From contig JAFUEV010000068.1 of assembly GCA_017470245.1 (NCBI GenBank), positions 1 to 37,337 on the forward strand: 37,337 nucleotides of DNA, in the 5' to 3' direction. Positions 8,767 to 17,320 of the stretch are shown here, in pieces. The position numbers and the translations under genes are program-made. Every line of letters starts with the position of its first letter. The stretch's first letter is position 1. Below the pieces are notes generated by a model, which did no database searches, was not told the origin of the DNA, and saw only the letters and a list, made by a program, of their open reading frames with translations. Source of the stretch: a bacterium (GTDB lineage Bacteria; Cyanobacteriota; Vampirovibrionia; Gastranaerophilales; Gastranaerophilaceae).

Positions 8767-10551
8767 TTATCCTTTAAAAAGCCCAATTATAAACAATAAT
8801 ATACCGCAACCTATTGCAAGTAAAAATAACCAACTAAATAAATCACCAATGAAATCCCAAAACAACATCCATTTTCTATCCCAATCAGTTTCCTTTTCAG
8901 GATAGAAAATATGTAAACCATAATTCTCATTCACTGAATATTTATTATTTATTTTATTTGGATCAATATTTTTATCCCTTAGCATTTTTATTAGTTCAAT
9001 TAATACAGGTGCGTTAGAATAATTGAGTGATATTTCATAAAAAGAAAAGCCTTGTTCATCATATAATATAACATTACCTTCTTTAACACTTGGAATTTTT
9101 AGTTTTCCATTAAATCTAACTATTTTGTCTCCATTCCATTTCCGAATATAATAATTGTCTTTTGTAATATATAGTTTCCCAATTCTCAATATATTACCGG
9201 AATAAAGACTTGCATAAAATTTTTCTGCCATGATAGGAATAACAAAAGTGGCAATATTTATTAATTTATAAAATATTTCTTCTGCCTGTTTTTTATTTGA
9301 AAACCATCCCAAATTTTGAGTTAATACAAATAATTCATCTGATATTCCAAGTTCAAAGTTATAAGTTCTTTCTGTCTCAATCCCGTTTGTTCTTGTAGTA
9401 TGCAATAAATATGCAACTGATTGGATATCGTCAAAAGCTACTCTTCTGTTATTTATATCTAGATATTTGTTATAAATAGTTACAGTATTATTTTTCCCAA
9501 CATTAATTGTATCTATTGGAAGATTGTATTTTTCTAAAATTTCTAATTCATTTGATAATTTATCTTTTAGCCCCTCTGTGCCGACAATATATATTGCAAA
9601 TTTCATCAAATTTAGTGCCACTTCATCTTCATCTAAATTATTAAATAAATCTAAAATTTGTATTCTAATTTTAGTAGCAACTAAATCTCTGAGAATCACA
9701 GTTTTTTCATTATCATATAAACCCAAATCTATCAGTTTATTAAAATTTTCTTGAAAAGAATTTAAACAATTTTTCAATAGTGCTTTTTCCTGATTGTCAA
9801 ATACCCCATCTTCAGAAATATTCATTGAATCCATCATTTCGATATTTCTTTGTATATCAGAATATATGTCTTCAACTGTATCAATATTGAAGATGTTATT
9901 ATTTAATTCGAATTTGTTTATAAACATTGATAGAATTTGATTATTATCATATATTTTTGAAATATCAGAAAAAATTTTTGTTAATTCAACGACTAATTTT
10001 TCTTCAAGATTGTTAAGAATTGTTTCATCAATACCTATTTCATCATCAAGCAAAAATATTTTTTTGAAATCTTTTATATATTTCTCGTCATATATGATTG
10101 AATGCCATATATCAATGCAGAATATTATAATTTCTTCTATATTTTCACAATGCCCAGACATTATAAGTAATGTAATGGTAATAGCAATGTTTTTATCAAA
10201 TATAAAGTTATGCTTATTTATATTTTTGTATATATTAATAATATTTTCATAAGAAAAATCTTTTTCAATGTTATTTAATACTTCTAACTGTTTTTCAGAA
10301 TTTGCATAAACTCTGAAAAAATGATGTAATAATTGGATATTTACATTTGAAATATTTAAAAAGGCATTATGTACTGTTTGTGAATTTCTTTCTTTATCAT
10401 AAGTGCCATAATCAAAAGGATAGGAAGGTAATTCCTCAATTGAAATATATTTTTCAATTTCTTTCAATCTTCGTGATAATTCCTTTTGAGAGGCATTTGG
10501 TAAAAGTCCCAATATTCCATAAGCATTATTATACATAATATTATTCATCAT
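8767..10551 (-). CDS. Tail-anchored protein with J-like N-terminus lacking HPD
   Basis: 594 residues. Residues about 8-38 (NAYGILGLLPNASQKELSRRLKEIEKYI) look like helices I and II of a J domain, but no HPD tripeptide follows, so it may dock to Hsp70 without the standard trigger, or not at all. The middle is long, acidic and helical. Residues about 350-500 contain strands that read like a PH-type domain (IGKLYITKDNYYIRKW). A single hydrophobic segment at about 567-590 near the very end makes it tail-anchored. Its ATG shares one base with the Hsp70 stop (TAATG), so it is translationally coupled to the Hsp70 gene and probably made in proportion to it. Confidence 0.75.
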   Translation of the reverse strand: MMNNIMYNNAYGILGLLPNASQKELSRRLKEIEKYISIEELPSYPFDYGTYDKERNSQTVHNAFLNISNVNIQLLHHFFRVYANSEKQLEVLNNIEKDFSYENIINIYKNINKHNFIFDKNIAITITLLIMSGHCENIEEIIIFCIDIWHSIIYDEKYIKDFKKIFLLDDEIGIDETILNNLEEKLVVELTKIFSDISKIYDNNQILSMFINKFELNNNIFNIDTVEDIYSDIQRNIEMMDSMNISEDGVFDNQEKALLKNCLNSFQENFNKLIDLGLYDNEKTVILRDLVATKIRIQILDLFNNLDEDEVALNLMKFAIYIVGTEGLKDKLSNELEILEKYNLPIDTINVGKNNTVTIYNKYLDINNRRVAFDDIQSVAYLLHTTRTNGIETERTYNFELGISDELFVLTQNLGWFSNKKQAEEIFYKLINIATFVIPIMAEKFYASLYSGNILRIGKLYITKDNYYIRKWNGDKIVRFNGKLKIPSVKEGNVILYDEQGFSFYEISLNYSNAPVLIELIKMLRDKNIDPNKINNKYSVNENYGLHIFYPEKETDWDRKWMLFWDFIGDLFSWLFLLAIGCGILLFIIGLFKG

Positions 10552-13037
10552 TAGTGAGTTATTCCTGCAATTTTAGCTTGTATCTCATTTTGTTCATCAT
10601 CAGGCAAATATGACCATAAAGTTCTGACACATTCTTTTACTTTGTTCATATTACCCGATTTAAATGCAATAGTTGCATCTTCAATAATTTTTTGAGCTTC
10701 CGGATGTTGCATTACATCTGGATTCTTAGAAAGGTTATTCAACCAATATAACCAAGTATAATCATCGGAAATTACGATAGCACTCATTATACTGTCAAGT
10801 TGTTCATTAATTTTACTAAGCAATAACATATTGTTATTTTCAATTGCTTTTTCACCATCACCTTTAACGGCAATAAAACGCTTTTGAAATTCAATTTTTC
10901 TATCATCTTCTTTTATCCCGTTTATTGCATCTTCAACAGATTCTACTAAATTGTAAAACTCTGATTTTAAACTATCGTCATTTTTGGTTTCTTCTAATTT
11001 ATCAATTTCTGCCTGTAATTTTTTGATTCTTATATTAGTCTTTCGTTTTTCATCTTCATCATTTTTTGCGTTTATTAATGCAGCTTTTATATCTTGTACT
11101 TCGTTATATATTTTTTCTTTTTCATCGTATGTACAATATGATTCAATCTTTTGAATTTTATCAATTTCATTATTAATATTTTCTTGCAATTTCTCTACAG
11201 AGATATCTTCATCAAAAATTGTAGCTCTGGCATTAAAAGCTTTATCAATAACTGGTATATATGCTTCTAAACTTACGGTCCGAGATTCATCAACTTTTAT
11301 AGTAATATCAACCTGACTACCTTCATATAAATCAGTATCCAGATCTTCGCCTGTTAATGCTATTTCACAAATAAAAATATTGTGTTCAGGTATTTTATTT
11401 TCACCTTCATAAACAGTTATAGGTAAACAATTTTGAGTTTCACCAGCTTTTACTGTTTTTGTTGTTTTATATGATACCGTTTTTTCTAAAGGCAATATTG
11501 AATTTTTATCAAAAAATACTTCATATCCCTGCTTAAAATTATAGGAACCCCAGTCTTTAATTGATACTCCCACACCTATAGAATGTGGTATTGGTGCTCC
11601 TGCAACAGTTAAACCATGTGTAATGCTGAATTCGTCAGTTGCCACCTCAAGAGTATTCCCATCATTATCGAATAAATACAACCAATATGAATTTAAACAA
11701 TTTGGTTTTACAACAACATTAGTAACAAATTTACCATCTTTTAATTTTATTTTTCCGGTATTAAATGTATTATCCTGACTTTGAATTTGAATAAAATAAT
11801 CCTCGGTTACATCTTTCAAATTGGGTATTATACCTGTAATTAACTCATCTTCTTCACATGTTAAAGAATCATAGTTTAACTTTATATCATACGTTGAATC
11901 ATTGATTACCTTTAGCTCATTAAATTCCGTAGGTATTGCTTGACTTGTTGCAAATATACATGCACCCCTTGCAACTGCGGTTAGGGGATCACTGGATGTA
12001 TCAACCAAAATACCCATAGATGATTCTAATTCTGATTTAATAAATGGTAACTGAGTAGGTCCCCCTACTAAAATTATTTTATTTACAGATTCTGTTTTAA
12101 TTCCGGCATCAGATATTGTTTGCTCACACAAGGAAATGGTTCTTTTTATAAGTTCATAGAGTATATTGTGCAAATCGTCTCTTGTTATTAAAATATTTTC
12201 ATATATTTCCTTATCATCTATATTGATATCCACTTCAATATTTACTTCATTAAGGCTCGACAATTGGATTTTTGCTTGTTCCGCAGCGTATTTTAACTTT
12301 GCAAATTCTACAGAATATTTTGAATTTGCTCTGTTAAATGTTGTTAGCTCATATTTTTTACATAACTCTGGAACTATAATTTCATCTACAATCTTTGTAT
12401 CAATGTCCTTTCCACCTAAAAAGTTGTCCCCATTATGGCTTAACACTTTAAGATTCCCATCTTTGGATGATATCAGTGCCGCATCAAAAGTTCCACCGCC
12501 TAGATCATATACTAACCAGTTTTCGTTGATATTTTTACCAAAACCGTAAGATATTGCAGCAGCAATAGGTTCTTGCAATAATACTACGTATTTAAAACCT
12601 GCAAGTATGCCTGCCCTTTTGGTAGCTTCTGCTTGTATTGTAGAAAAATGTGCCGGAATAGTAATAACCGTAGCAGAAGTGTTCAATTTATCATTTTTTC
12701 TTAATGCTTCCTGTTTTAAAGAATTTAAAATTCTTGCTGAAATTTCTTCCGCATTATAACTTTTGTCAATTCTTGGAAAATAAACAGAATCGCTAGTTCC
12801 CATCAACCGTTTAACTTCTGGTTTATTGTTTTTAATTTCATCGGGAGTTGCGTCTTTAAAATATCTTTGATAAGGTTTTTTACCAACTTCTTCGTCTTTA
12901 GCCTTATTAATTCCAAATACGGAAGGTGTAAATTCATCTCCATAAGTGTTCTTGACAATTTCAATTTGCCCATTATTCAATATTGCGACTTCCGAATTAG
13001 TTGTTCCTAAATCAATGCCAATTTCAATATTACTCAT
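10551..13037 (-). CDS. Divergent large Hsp70 (DnaK-like) chaperone
   Basis: 828 residues, about 190 longer than DnaK. The nucleotide-binding domain is complete: IGIDLGTTNSEVAI (phosphate 1), ITIPAHFSTIQAEAT, LLQEPIAAAISYG, VYDLGGGTFDAALI (phosphate 2) and ILVGGPTQLP (adenosine). Next comes an extra region of about 100 residues (roughly 380-490) with a beta-sandwich look, then a recognisable substrate-binding beta domain (ILPLEKTVSYKTTKT, ITVYEGENK). A charged, helical C-terminal third ends in GITH, with no EEVD-like tail. I choose the ATG at 13037, with AGGAG five bases upstream, over a GTG at 13043. It overlaps the GrpE-like gene by 8 bases. It is probably an accessory Hsp70, not the housekeeping DnaK. 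Confidence 0.93.
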   Translation of the reverse strand: MSNIEIGIDLGTTNSEVAILNNGQIEIVKNTYGDEFTPSVFGINKAKDEEVGKKPYQRYFKDATPDEIKNNKPEVKRLMGTSDSVYFPRIDKSYNAEEISARILNSLKQEALRKNDKLNTSATVITIPAHFSTIQAEATKRAGILAGFKYVVLLQEPIAAAISYGFGKNINENWLVYDLGGGTFDAALISSKDGNLKVLSHNGDNFLGGKDIDTKIVDEIIVPELCKKYELTTFNRANSKYSVEFAKLKYAAEQAKIQLSSLNEVNIEVDINIDDKEIYENILITRDDLHNILYELIKRTISLCEQTISDAGIKTESVNKIILVGGPTQLPFIKSELESSMGILVDTSSDPLTAVARGACIFATSQAIPTEFNELKVINDSTYDIKLNYDSLTCEEDELITGIIPNLKDVTEDYFIQIQSQDNTFNTGKIKLKDGKFVTNVVVKPNCLNSYWLYLFDNDGNTLEVATDEFSITHGLTVAGAPIPHSIGVGVSIKDWGSYNFKQGYEVFFDKNSILPLEKTVSYKTTKTVKAGETQNCLPITVYEGENKIPEHNIFICEIALTGEDLDTDLYEGSQVDITIKVDESRTVSLEAYIPVIDKAFNARATIFDEDISVEKLQENINNEIDKIQKIESYCTYDEKEKIYNEVQDIKAALINAKNDEDEKRKTNIRIKKLQAEIDKLEETKNDDSLKSEFYNLVESVEDAINGIKEDDRKIEFQKRFIAVKGDGEKAIENNNMLLLSKINEQLDSIMSAIVISDDYTWLYWLNNLSKNPDVMQHPEAQKIIEDATIAFKSGNMNKVKECVRTLWSYLPDDEQNEIQAKIAGITH

Positions 13038-13407
13038 TTTCACTCCTGTTTATTTCTTTTATTACTCTTGCCCTTTTTACTAAAATATCATTTATTGTTA
13101 TTGATGGCTCAATTGTTTCTTTTATTAAGGGTATTGCAACATCCGATTTAATAGTATCAATAATATCTACATTCATTCCTTCATTGTATTTTTGATCTGT
13201 GTAGTCAATGATTTTAACATTAAACGAATTTAGTAAGTTTTCAAATTTTGTAAGATTACTTTTTAAAGGTCTACTTTTTTCTTCTAAATTATTTTCATTG
13301 ATTAACTTGTTGGAATATTTTTTTAAAGACCAATATATTAATGCTAAATCAACTAATTTTTGTTGTTCATTTAAAATACTACCTGAATCTACATTTAAGC
13401 TATTCAT
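13030..13407 (-). CDS. GrpE-like nucleotide exchange factor
   Basis: 125 residues. An N-terminal helical half (about 10-60) is followed by a small beta-type half. There YNEGMNVDII, then IKETIEPSITINDILVKRARVI, resemble the GrpE beta domain (conserved pattern of acid-rich strand, ETIxPxI and a final RARV/GxV strand). GrpE releases ADP from DnaK-type Hsp70s. The similarity is weak by eye, but the position immediately upstream of and overlapping an Hsp70 gene fits. ATG with GGGGTT about six bases ahead. It is the first gene of the operon. Confidence 0.6.
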   Translation of the reverse strand: MNSLNVDSGSILNEQQKLVDLALIYWSLKKYSNKLINENNLEEKSRPLKSNLTKFENLLNSFNVKIIDYTDQKYNEGMNVDIIDTIKSDVAIPLIKETIEPSITINDILVKRARVIKEINRSENE

Positions 13408-13685
13408 TCTAACCCCATAATTTGCAACTGACTACATGACAATTCTACTACAAACATGTAAACTATTTTATATGCATATAATAAAATTAAACCATGACAA
13501 ATATGGACATATGGAATAAAGTTTTCTGGGAATTTGTGTTACTTTTTCTGCTTTCTCATGTTAATTAACAACAGTCATATAGCTAAAATATTTGGTTTCA
13601 TTGCTTTGCACGGATAAAACGATTATTTGAAAATTGAGGAAAGTGCGTGTAGTTTGAAAATTTTTCAAGCCATGTTTGAAATCCA
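13408..13685. other. Intergenic region between chaperone operon and transposon end
   Basis: No ORF of note. It should hold the promoter of the minus-strand chaperone operon. On that strand a TTGTCA near 13495 followed by an AT-rich stretch with TATGCATAT near 13475 is the best candidate, but spacing and match are mediocre. The 11-mer TGTGTTACTTT occurs here at 13535-13545 and again at 15036-15046, directly after the truncated transposase. Confidence 0.35.
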
Positions 13686-13780
13686 TGTATAGTCGGTAAT
13701 TTCGTAAAATTTAGTCGGTAATGCTAAATTTTGCTAATTTAAGCTACAATAAGTTAGCAAATAGCACACTATTACCGACT
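13686..13780 (+). mobile_element. Transposon end with transposase-binding repeats
   Basis: TAGTCGGTAAT occurs at 13690-13700 and 13712-13722, start to start 22 bases, i.e. about two helical turns. The same core is inverted as ATTACCGACT at 13771-13780. A 7-bp inverted pair TTGCTAA (13731-13737) and TTAGCAA (13754-13760) lies between. Multiple 22-base spaced repeats just upstream of a DDE transposase are what Mu/Tn7/Tn552-type ends look like. The outer tip may be the TGTAT at 13686, since such elements start with TG. No matching right end was found in the window. Confidence 0.65.
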
Positions 13781-13787
13781 TCTACGC

Positions 13788-13802
13788 CATAATATATGTA
13801 TG
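13788..13802 (+). promoter_or_regulatory. Probable transposase promoter with overlapping binding site
   Basis: CATAAT at 13788-13793 lies six bases before the ATG at 13800, which would give a leaderless or nearly leaderless transcript. No ribosome site precedes the ATG. The inverted transposase site ATTACCGACT (13771-13780) sits just upstream of this -10 element, so the transposase could repress its own gene. Confidence 0.45.
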
Positions 13803-15035
13803 GATGAATATATTAGTATAAACAAAATAGCAGAATTAAAAGGTTTAAAAAGTAACCGCACTTTGAGAATTGGAATTCAAAAGGGTAAATATATTGCAAG
13901 AGAAGTCCAAGTCAAAGGCGGTACATCTTATGAAATCCTGTTTTCAAGCTTAGAACCTGAGATTCAAGAGCTTCTGGAAAACGAAGAAATAAAATCTACT
14001 GCTTTGATTCCGATAGAGAATAAAAGAATAAACTTTATTTCAGAAAATGCCAAAATGAATGCTTTGGCAAGAGTAGATATTGTAACTGCGTTTTTCAATT
14101 TGAAAGAAAAATATAAAACTAAAAAAGAGGCAGAAGAAGTGTTTTTAGACCTATATAATTCAGGTCTTTATTTACCCCAAAATTTTAAATTTTTAGGAAC
14201 AATATCGTTAGGAACATTAAGAAGGTGGGTAAAAGCATATAATGATTACGGCACAGAGGGATTATTACCGCAGAGGAAAACAAATCAACTCGGAGAATAC
14301 AATTCAAAACTCAATCATGAAATGAAAAAAGTTTTCCTCACTTACCTTCTGCACCCGAATAAATTCAGTATCGGAAAATCTATAAGTTTAACAAAGCATA
14401 TTTTAGAAAAAAGAGGGTATGAGGATATTCCGTGCAACTTAACATTTAGAAGATTTGCAGAGCATTTTAAAAAGCAGAATTATTCCAAATGGGTAATTAT
14501 GAGAGAGGGCGAAAAAGCATACCACGACAAAGTTGAACCTTATATTGAAAGAGATATTTCAAAATTAGAAGTTGGAGATGTTTTAATAGCCGATGGGCAT
14601 GTGCTCAATTTCCAAGTAATAAACCCGTTTACCGGCAGACCGACCAGAGCTACTTTGGTCGGTTTTTTAGACTGGAAATCAACAGCACTTGTTGGATATG
14701 AAATTATGATGACAGAAAATACGCAATGTATAGCAAGTGCTTTAAGAAACTCAATATTAAATTTGGGAAAAATCCCAAAATTTGTTTATCAGGATAATGG
14801 TAAAGCCTTTAGAGCAAAATATTTTCAAAATTGTGATTTTGAAGAATCCGGTTTTAACGGAGTATATGCAAACTTAGGTATTACTCCTATTTTTGCAAGA
14901 GTCAGAAATGCAAGAGCAAAAATTATTGAAAGATTTTTCTTAGAGTTTCAAGAAGAATTTGAAAAAATGATGCCAACATATATTGGCACATCTATTCAGG
15001 ATAAACCATTTTATATGTTACAAATACTCATCTGA
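13800..15035 (+). pseudogene. Truncated Mu-like DDE transposase (second copy)
   Basis: 411 residues, homologous to the transposase at the left edge. The N-terminal MuA-type winged helix (SINKIAELKGLKSNRTLRIG), a second helical DNA-binding region (SLGTLRRWVKAYNDYG) and the full DDE triad are present: D265 in IADGH, D332 in YQDNG and E377 in KIIERFF. Homology stops at GTSIQDKP; the next residues (FYMLQILI, then stop) are unrelated, so the C-terminal domain of about 190 residues that contacts the ATPase is gone. No AAA+ gene follows. I call it a remnant that might still bind transposon ends and interfere with the intact element. It differs at many positions from the first copy, so the two are not a recent duplication. 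Confidence 0.85.
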
Positions 15036-15052
15036 TGTGTTACTTTACAATA

Positions 15053-15081
15053 TTGTTTAAAATTCAGAAGTTATTTATAAT
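15053..15081 (+). promoter_or_regulatory. Sigma-70-type promoter, probably leaderless
   Basis: TTGTTT at 15053-15058 and TATAAT at 15076-15081 are separated by exactly 17 bases. The ATG of the secreted protein gene is at 15089, seven bases past the -10, where transcription would begin. No ribosome-binding site lies before the ATG. Confidence 0.6.
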
Positions 15082-15088
15082 ATGAACT

Positions 15089-15574
15089 ATGAAAAAAATT
15101 TTTATGACTTTACTTTTTATGTTTATTCTTGCTCATAATTGTTTTGCAAATGATTATACGTTGCCAATTGAACTTCAAATACGTTATAAAAAAGAAATAC
15201 AAAAAACTATTAAAAAAGAAGTACCTAAAACAAAAAATAATATAAATAAGGAATTTTTAAAAGCACAAAAAACATATAATCAATTTATAAATGATAATGT
15301 ACAAAATTCAGATAAATATATATATTTAATTCAAGATTATCAACGAGGAATAGAAACTTACGAAATGATTTTTATATCAAAACTTATAGATATTACTGCT
15401 AAATATAAGGATATAAATCAAGATGTCCCGCCAACTGATTTTCCAGGAACATTACTTGATTTTATTTATCCTTATTTTGATGCTAATAATATTGATTATA
15501 GTCAAATAAATGAATTAGACAGTTTTTGTGCGAATAAAATTAAAAATCTTGATATTTTACTGCAAAATATGTAA
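15089..15574 (+). CDS. Small secreted hypothetical protein
   Basis: 161 residues with a clear signal peptide: MKK, a hydrophobic core IFMTLLFMFILAH, then probable cleavage after CFA, before NDYTLP. The mature part is Lys-rich and helical, with no cysteine pair or known motif (KEIQKTIKKEVPKTKNN, later DVPPTDFPGTLLDF). Probably periplasmic or secreted. It starts right after a consensus-like promoter with no leader. It converges with the M23 peptidase gene, whose stop begins at the next base. Function unknown. Confidence 0.7.
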   Translation: MKKIFMTLLFMFILAHNCFANDYTLPIELQIRYKKEIQKTIKKEVPKTKNNINKEFLKAQKTYNQFINDNVQNSDKYIYLIQDYQRGIETYEMIFISKLIDITAKYKDINQDVPPTDFPGTLLDFIYPYFDANNIDYSQINELDSFCANKIKNLDILLQNM

Positions 15575-16348
15575 TTAATTTTTTCTATTTATATATTTAT
15601 TTGGTTCTACGTGTTGACCTTTAGCACCTGTATTATCATATTCTCTTATTGTCAAATGTAGGTGAGGTCCCTGTGATACACCAGAGCCAGGAGCTCCTTT
15701 TGCACCACCGGATAAAGCAATTATCTGTCCTTTCTTAACTGTTTGCCCTACTTTTACACAAAATTGACTTACATGTCCATATTCACTTTCAACTCTTTTA
15801 CCATTAATATCACCGTGATTAATATATACGGCATTCCCATAACCCTTAATACCACCAGTAGCAACTTTAATTTTTCCATCCGCAATTGCTTTTACAGGCG
15901 TTCCTACTGGTACTGCAATATCAATACCACTATGAAATGTGCTTGCTCCTGGTCCTGGCGATTTTCTATTGCCATAAGGACTTGAAATATAACCACCATC
16001 CACAGGTATTATCCAATCAGAAGGAATCGTAGATTTTGATGTGTCAGAATTTTCAGTGCTTACAGCATCTGCTAATAAAATCTTATTTTCTTGTATACTT
16101 TTCATTGTAGGGAATAATATATCTTCTCTGCTTAAATTTTCATTGCTAAAATTGCCAAGACCAACATTATTGTAATTAACTTGAGTGTTACCTGTTTCTT
16201 TCTCTTTTGTATTTGGAAACAAAATATTTGCTCGTCTTTGTATTCTTTCTTCATAACTTTCCTTTGTTGTTGAAGAACTTCCTCCGCCCTTATCCGTAAA
16301 TTTTCCTTGTTCATCACGTGGATGATCTGCCTCGTTCCAGTTTGCCAT
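15575..16348 (-). CDS. M23-family metallopeptidase without signal peptide
   Basis: 257 residues. The C-terminal half is a LytM/M23 peptidoglycan endopeptidase fold: FHSGIDIAVPVGTPV (HxxxD zinc ligands), then YGHVSQF and GPHLHLTI (HxH). Such enzymes cut peptide cross-bridges of the cell wall. There is no signal peptide or membrane segment. Instead the N-terminus reads NEADHPRDEQGKFTDKGG, the HPRDxxGrF motif seen at the ends of many phage head and mobile-element proteins. I choose the ATG at 16348, preceded by AGGAGG with five bases between; the frame continues upstream without a ribosome site. Probably a phage or conjugation-type lysin left in an accessory region. Confidence 0.88.
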   Translation of the reverse strand: MANWNEADHPRDEQGKFTDKGGGSSSTTKESYEERIQRRANILFPNTKEKETGNTQVNYNNVGLGNFSNENLSREDILFPTMKSIQENKILLADAVSTENSDTSKSTIPSDWIIPVDGGYISSPYGNRKSPGPGASTFHSGIDIAVPVGTPVKAIADGKIKVATGGIKGYGNAVYINHGDINGKRVESEYGHVSQFCVKVGQTVKKGQIIALSGGAKGAPGSGVSQGPHLHLTIREYDNTGAKGQHVEPNKYINRKN

Positions 16349-16560
16349 ATTTACCTCCTTTTCTTGACTTACACTGTTTAACGCATAAAAAATATTCCCT
16401 AAATATTGATTAATATTTAAGTTCCGTCTAGCCATATCCCCAAGATTGCTATGTATTAATTACGTACAACCTAGTTCATATTCTCAGTATAAATCTTTTT
16501 AAGAGTTTTTCAAGTGTTGTTAATAGAAAAAGTTTATTTAGCTTAGTTTTAGACAGGCTG

Positions 16561-16583
16561 AAATCATGTATTCATCATGATTT
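16561..16583. repeat. Perfect 8-bp inverted repeat
   Basis: AAATCATG (16561-16568) and CATGATTT (16576-16583) with a 7-base loop lie in the gene-poor stretch upstream of the M23 gene. It could be an operator or a weak terminator; nothing else identifies it. The remainder of 16349-16720 holds no convincing gene. Confidence 0.4.
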
Positions 16584-16721
16584 TGGCACTATGTAAATAT
16601 TTATTAAGAACTTGACTTTTGAATTTCCAAATCATTTTAAATATACGTCCGTAAATGACAAGGTGATAATTTATAATAAAAATATAAAAAAGGAAAACAA
16701 ACTATAATGGAGGATAAAAAG

Positions 16722-16958
16722 TTTAAAATAATTACTAAAAGTGATAATTTCATCTACTTCGTAAGCATTATATAGAATATTTATAGAATCTTCTTCCATA
16801 GTTCTAATAAGATTTTGTATAAAATATGTTTTACCTCCACCCTACGGGGCAACAAGGCTAAATACATTCAAATGGGTATTAAGCAGAATATTTTTAAAAT
16901 TTTCTGCAACTACTTTCCTATCTAATTTATCATCCGAAAAAGTTTCAGTTTTTGTCAT
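16722..16958 (-). pseudogene. KAP-family P-loop NTPase fragment with stop in Walker A
   Basis: Minus-strand ATG at 16958, with TAGGAAT just upstream, opens a frame reading MTKTETFSDDKLDRKVVAEN, then NVFSLVAP, a TAG stop (16844-16842), and GGGKTYFIQNLIRTMEED and INILYNAYEVDE. In KAP NTPases the P-loop reads APWGxGKT and is followed by a strand like yINAWEyD, so the stop replaces the Trp of Walker A; TGG to TAG is a single base change. The homology ends near 16730, so the gene is also cut at its 3' end. KAP proteins are membrane-linked NTPases common on mobile and defence islands. Confidence 0.7.
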
Positions 16959-17083
16959 ATTCCTACATCTTTATTTTTTATGCACTTCCACCTAAATTTA
17001 TTATATTCATTCTACTACAAATATATAAATTTAAAATCTTATAGACACTGGAATGACATCATTGTTTAATTGCTGACAGGACT

Positions 17084-17206
17084 GTCATTGCGAGAAAATC
17101 TTTGATTTTCGTGGCAATCTATTTGTATTTTATTATATATTTTTTAATTTTCCTTTTTCTTTGATTTTCTGGATTGCTTCGTCGCTTTGCTCCTCGCAAT
17201 GACGAT
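17084..17206. repeat. REP/MITE-like element with terminal inverted repeats
   Basis: GTCATTGCGAG at 17084-17094 and its inverse CTCGCAATGAC at 17193-17203 bound about 120 bases. Inside, GAAAATC-TTT-GATTTTC (17094-17110) forms a hairpin, and GCAATCT and GGATTGC occur as inner inverted pairs. The GTCATTGCGAG...GCAATC pattern is a common intergenic repeat of bacteria. Confidence 0.75.
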
Positions 17207-17320
17207 TTATAGCAATCTATTTTGTTTTTGAGCTGCTGCAGTCGCTTTGCTCCTCGCAATGACTATTTATAGCAATCTATTTTTTTTGAGCTGCTGCAGT
17301 CGCTTTGCTTCTCGTAATGG
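17181..17320. repeat. Tandem repeat, about 58-60 bp unit, 2.4 copies
   Basis: Unit 1 is 17181-17240, unit 2 is 17241-17298 (two bases shorter, one substitution), and a partial unit 3 is 17299-17320. Each starts GTCGCTTTGC and the first two end in AGCTGCTGCA. The units contain the CTCGCAATGAC end of the adjoining REP/MITE-like element, so they look like slippage or nested copies of it. Confidence 0.85.

Noticed and set aside
16842..16844. Stop-codon reassignment (TAG read as an amino acid) to explain the KAP frame
   Set aside because: TAG serves as an ordinary stop for other genes in the window, such as the MuB-like ATPase at 2035-2037, and the KAP fragment is also truncated at its 3' end.
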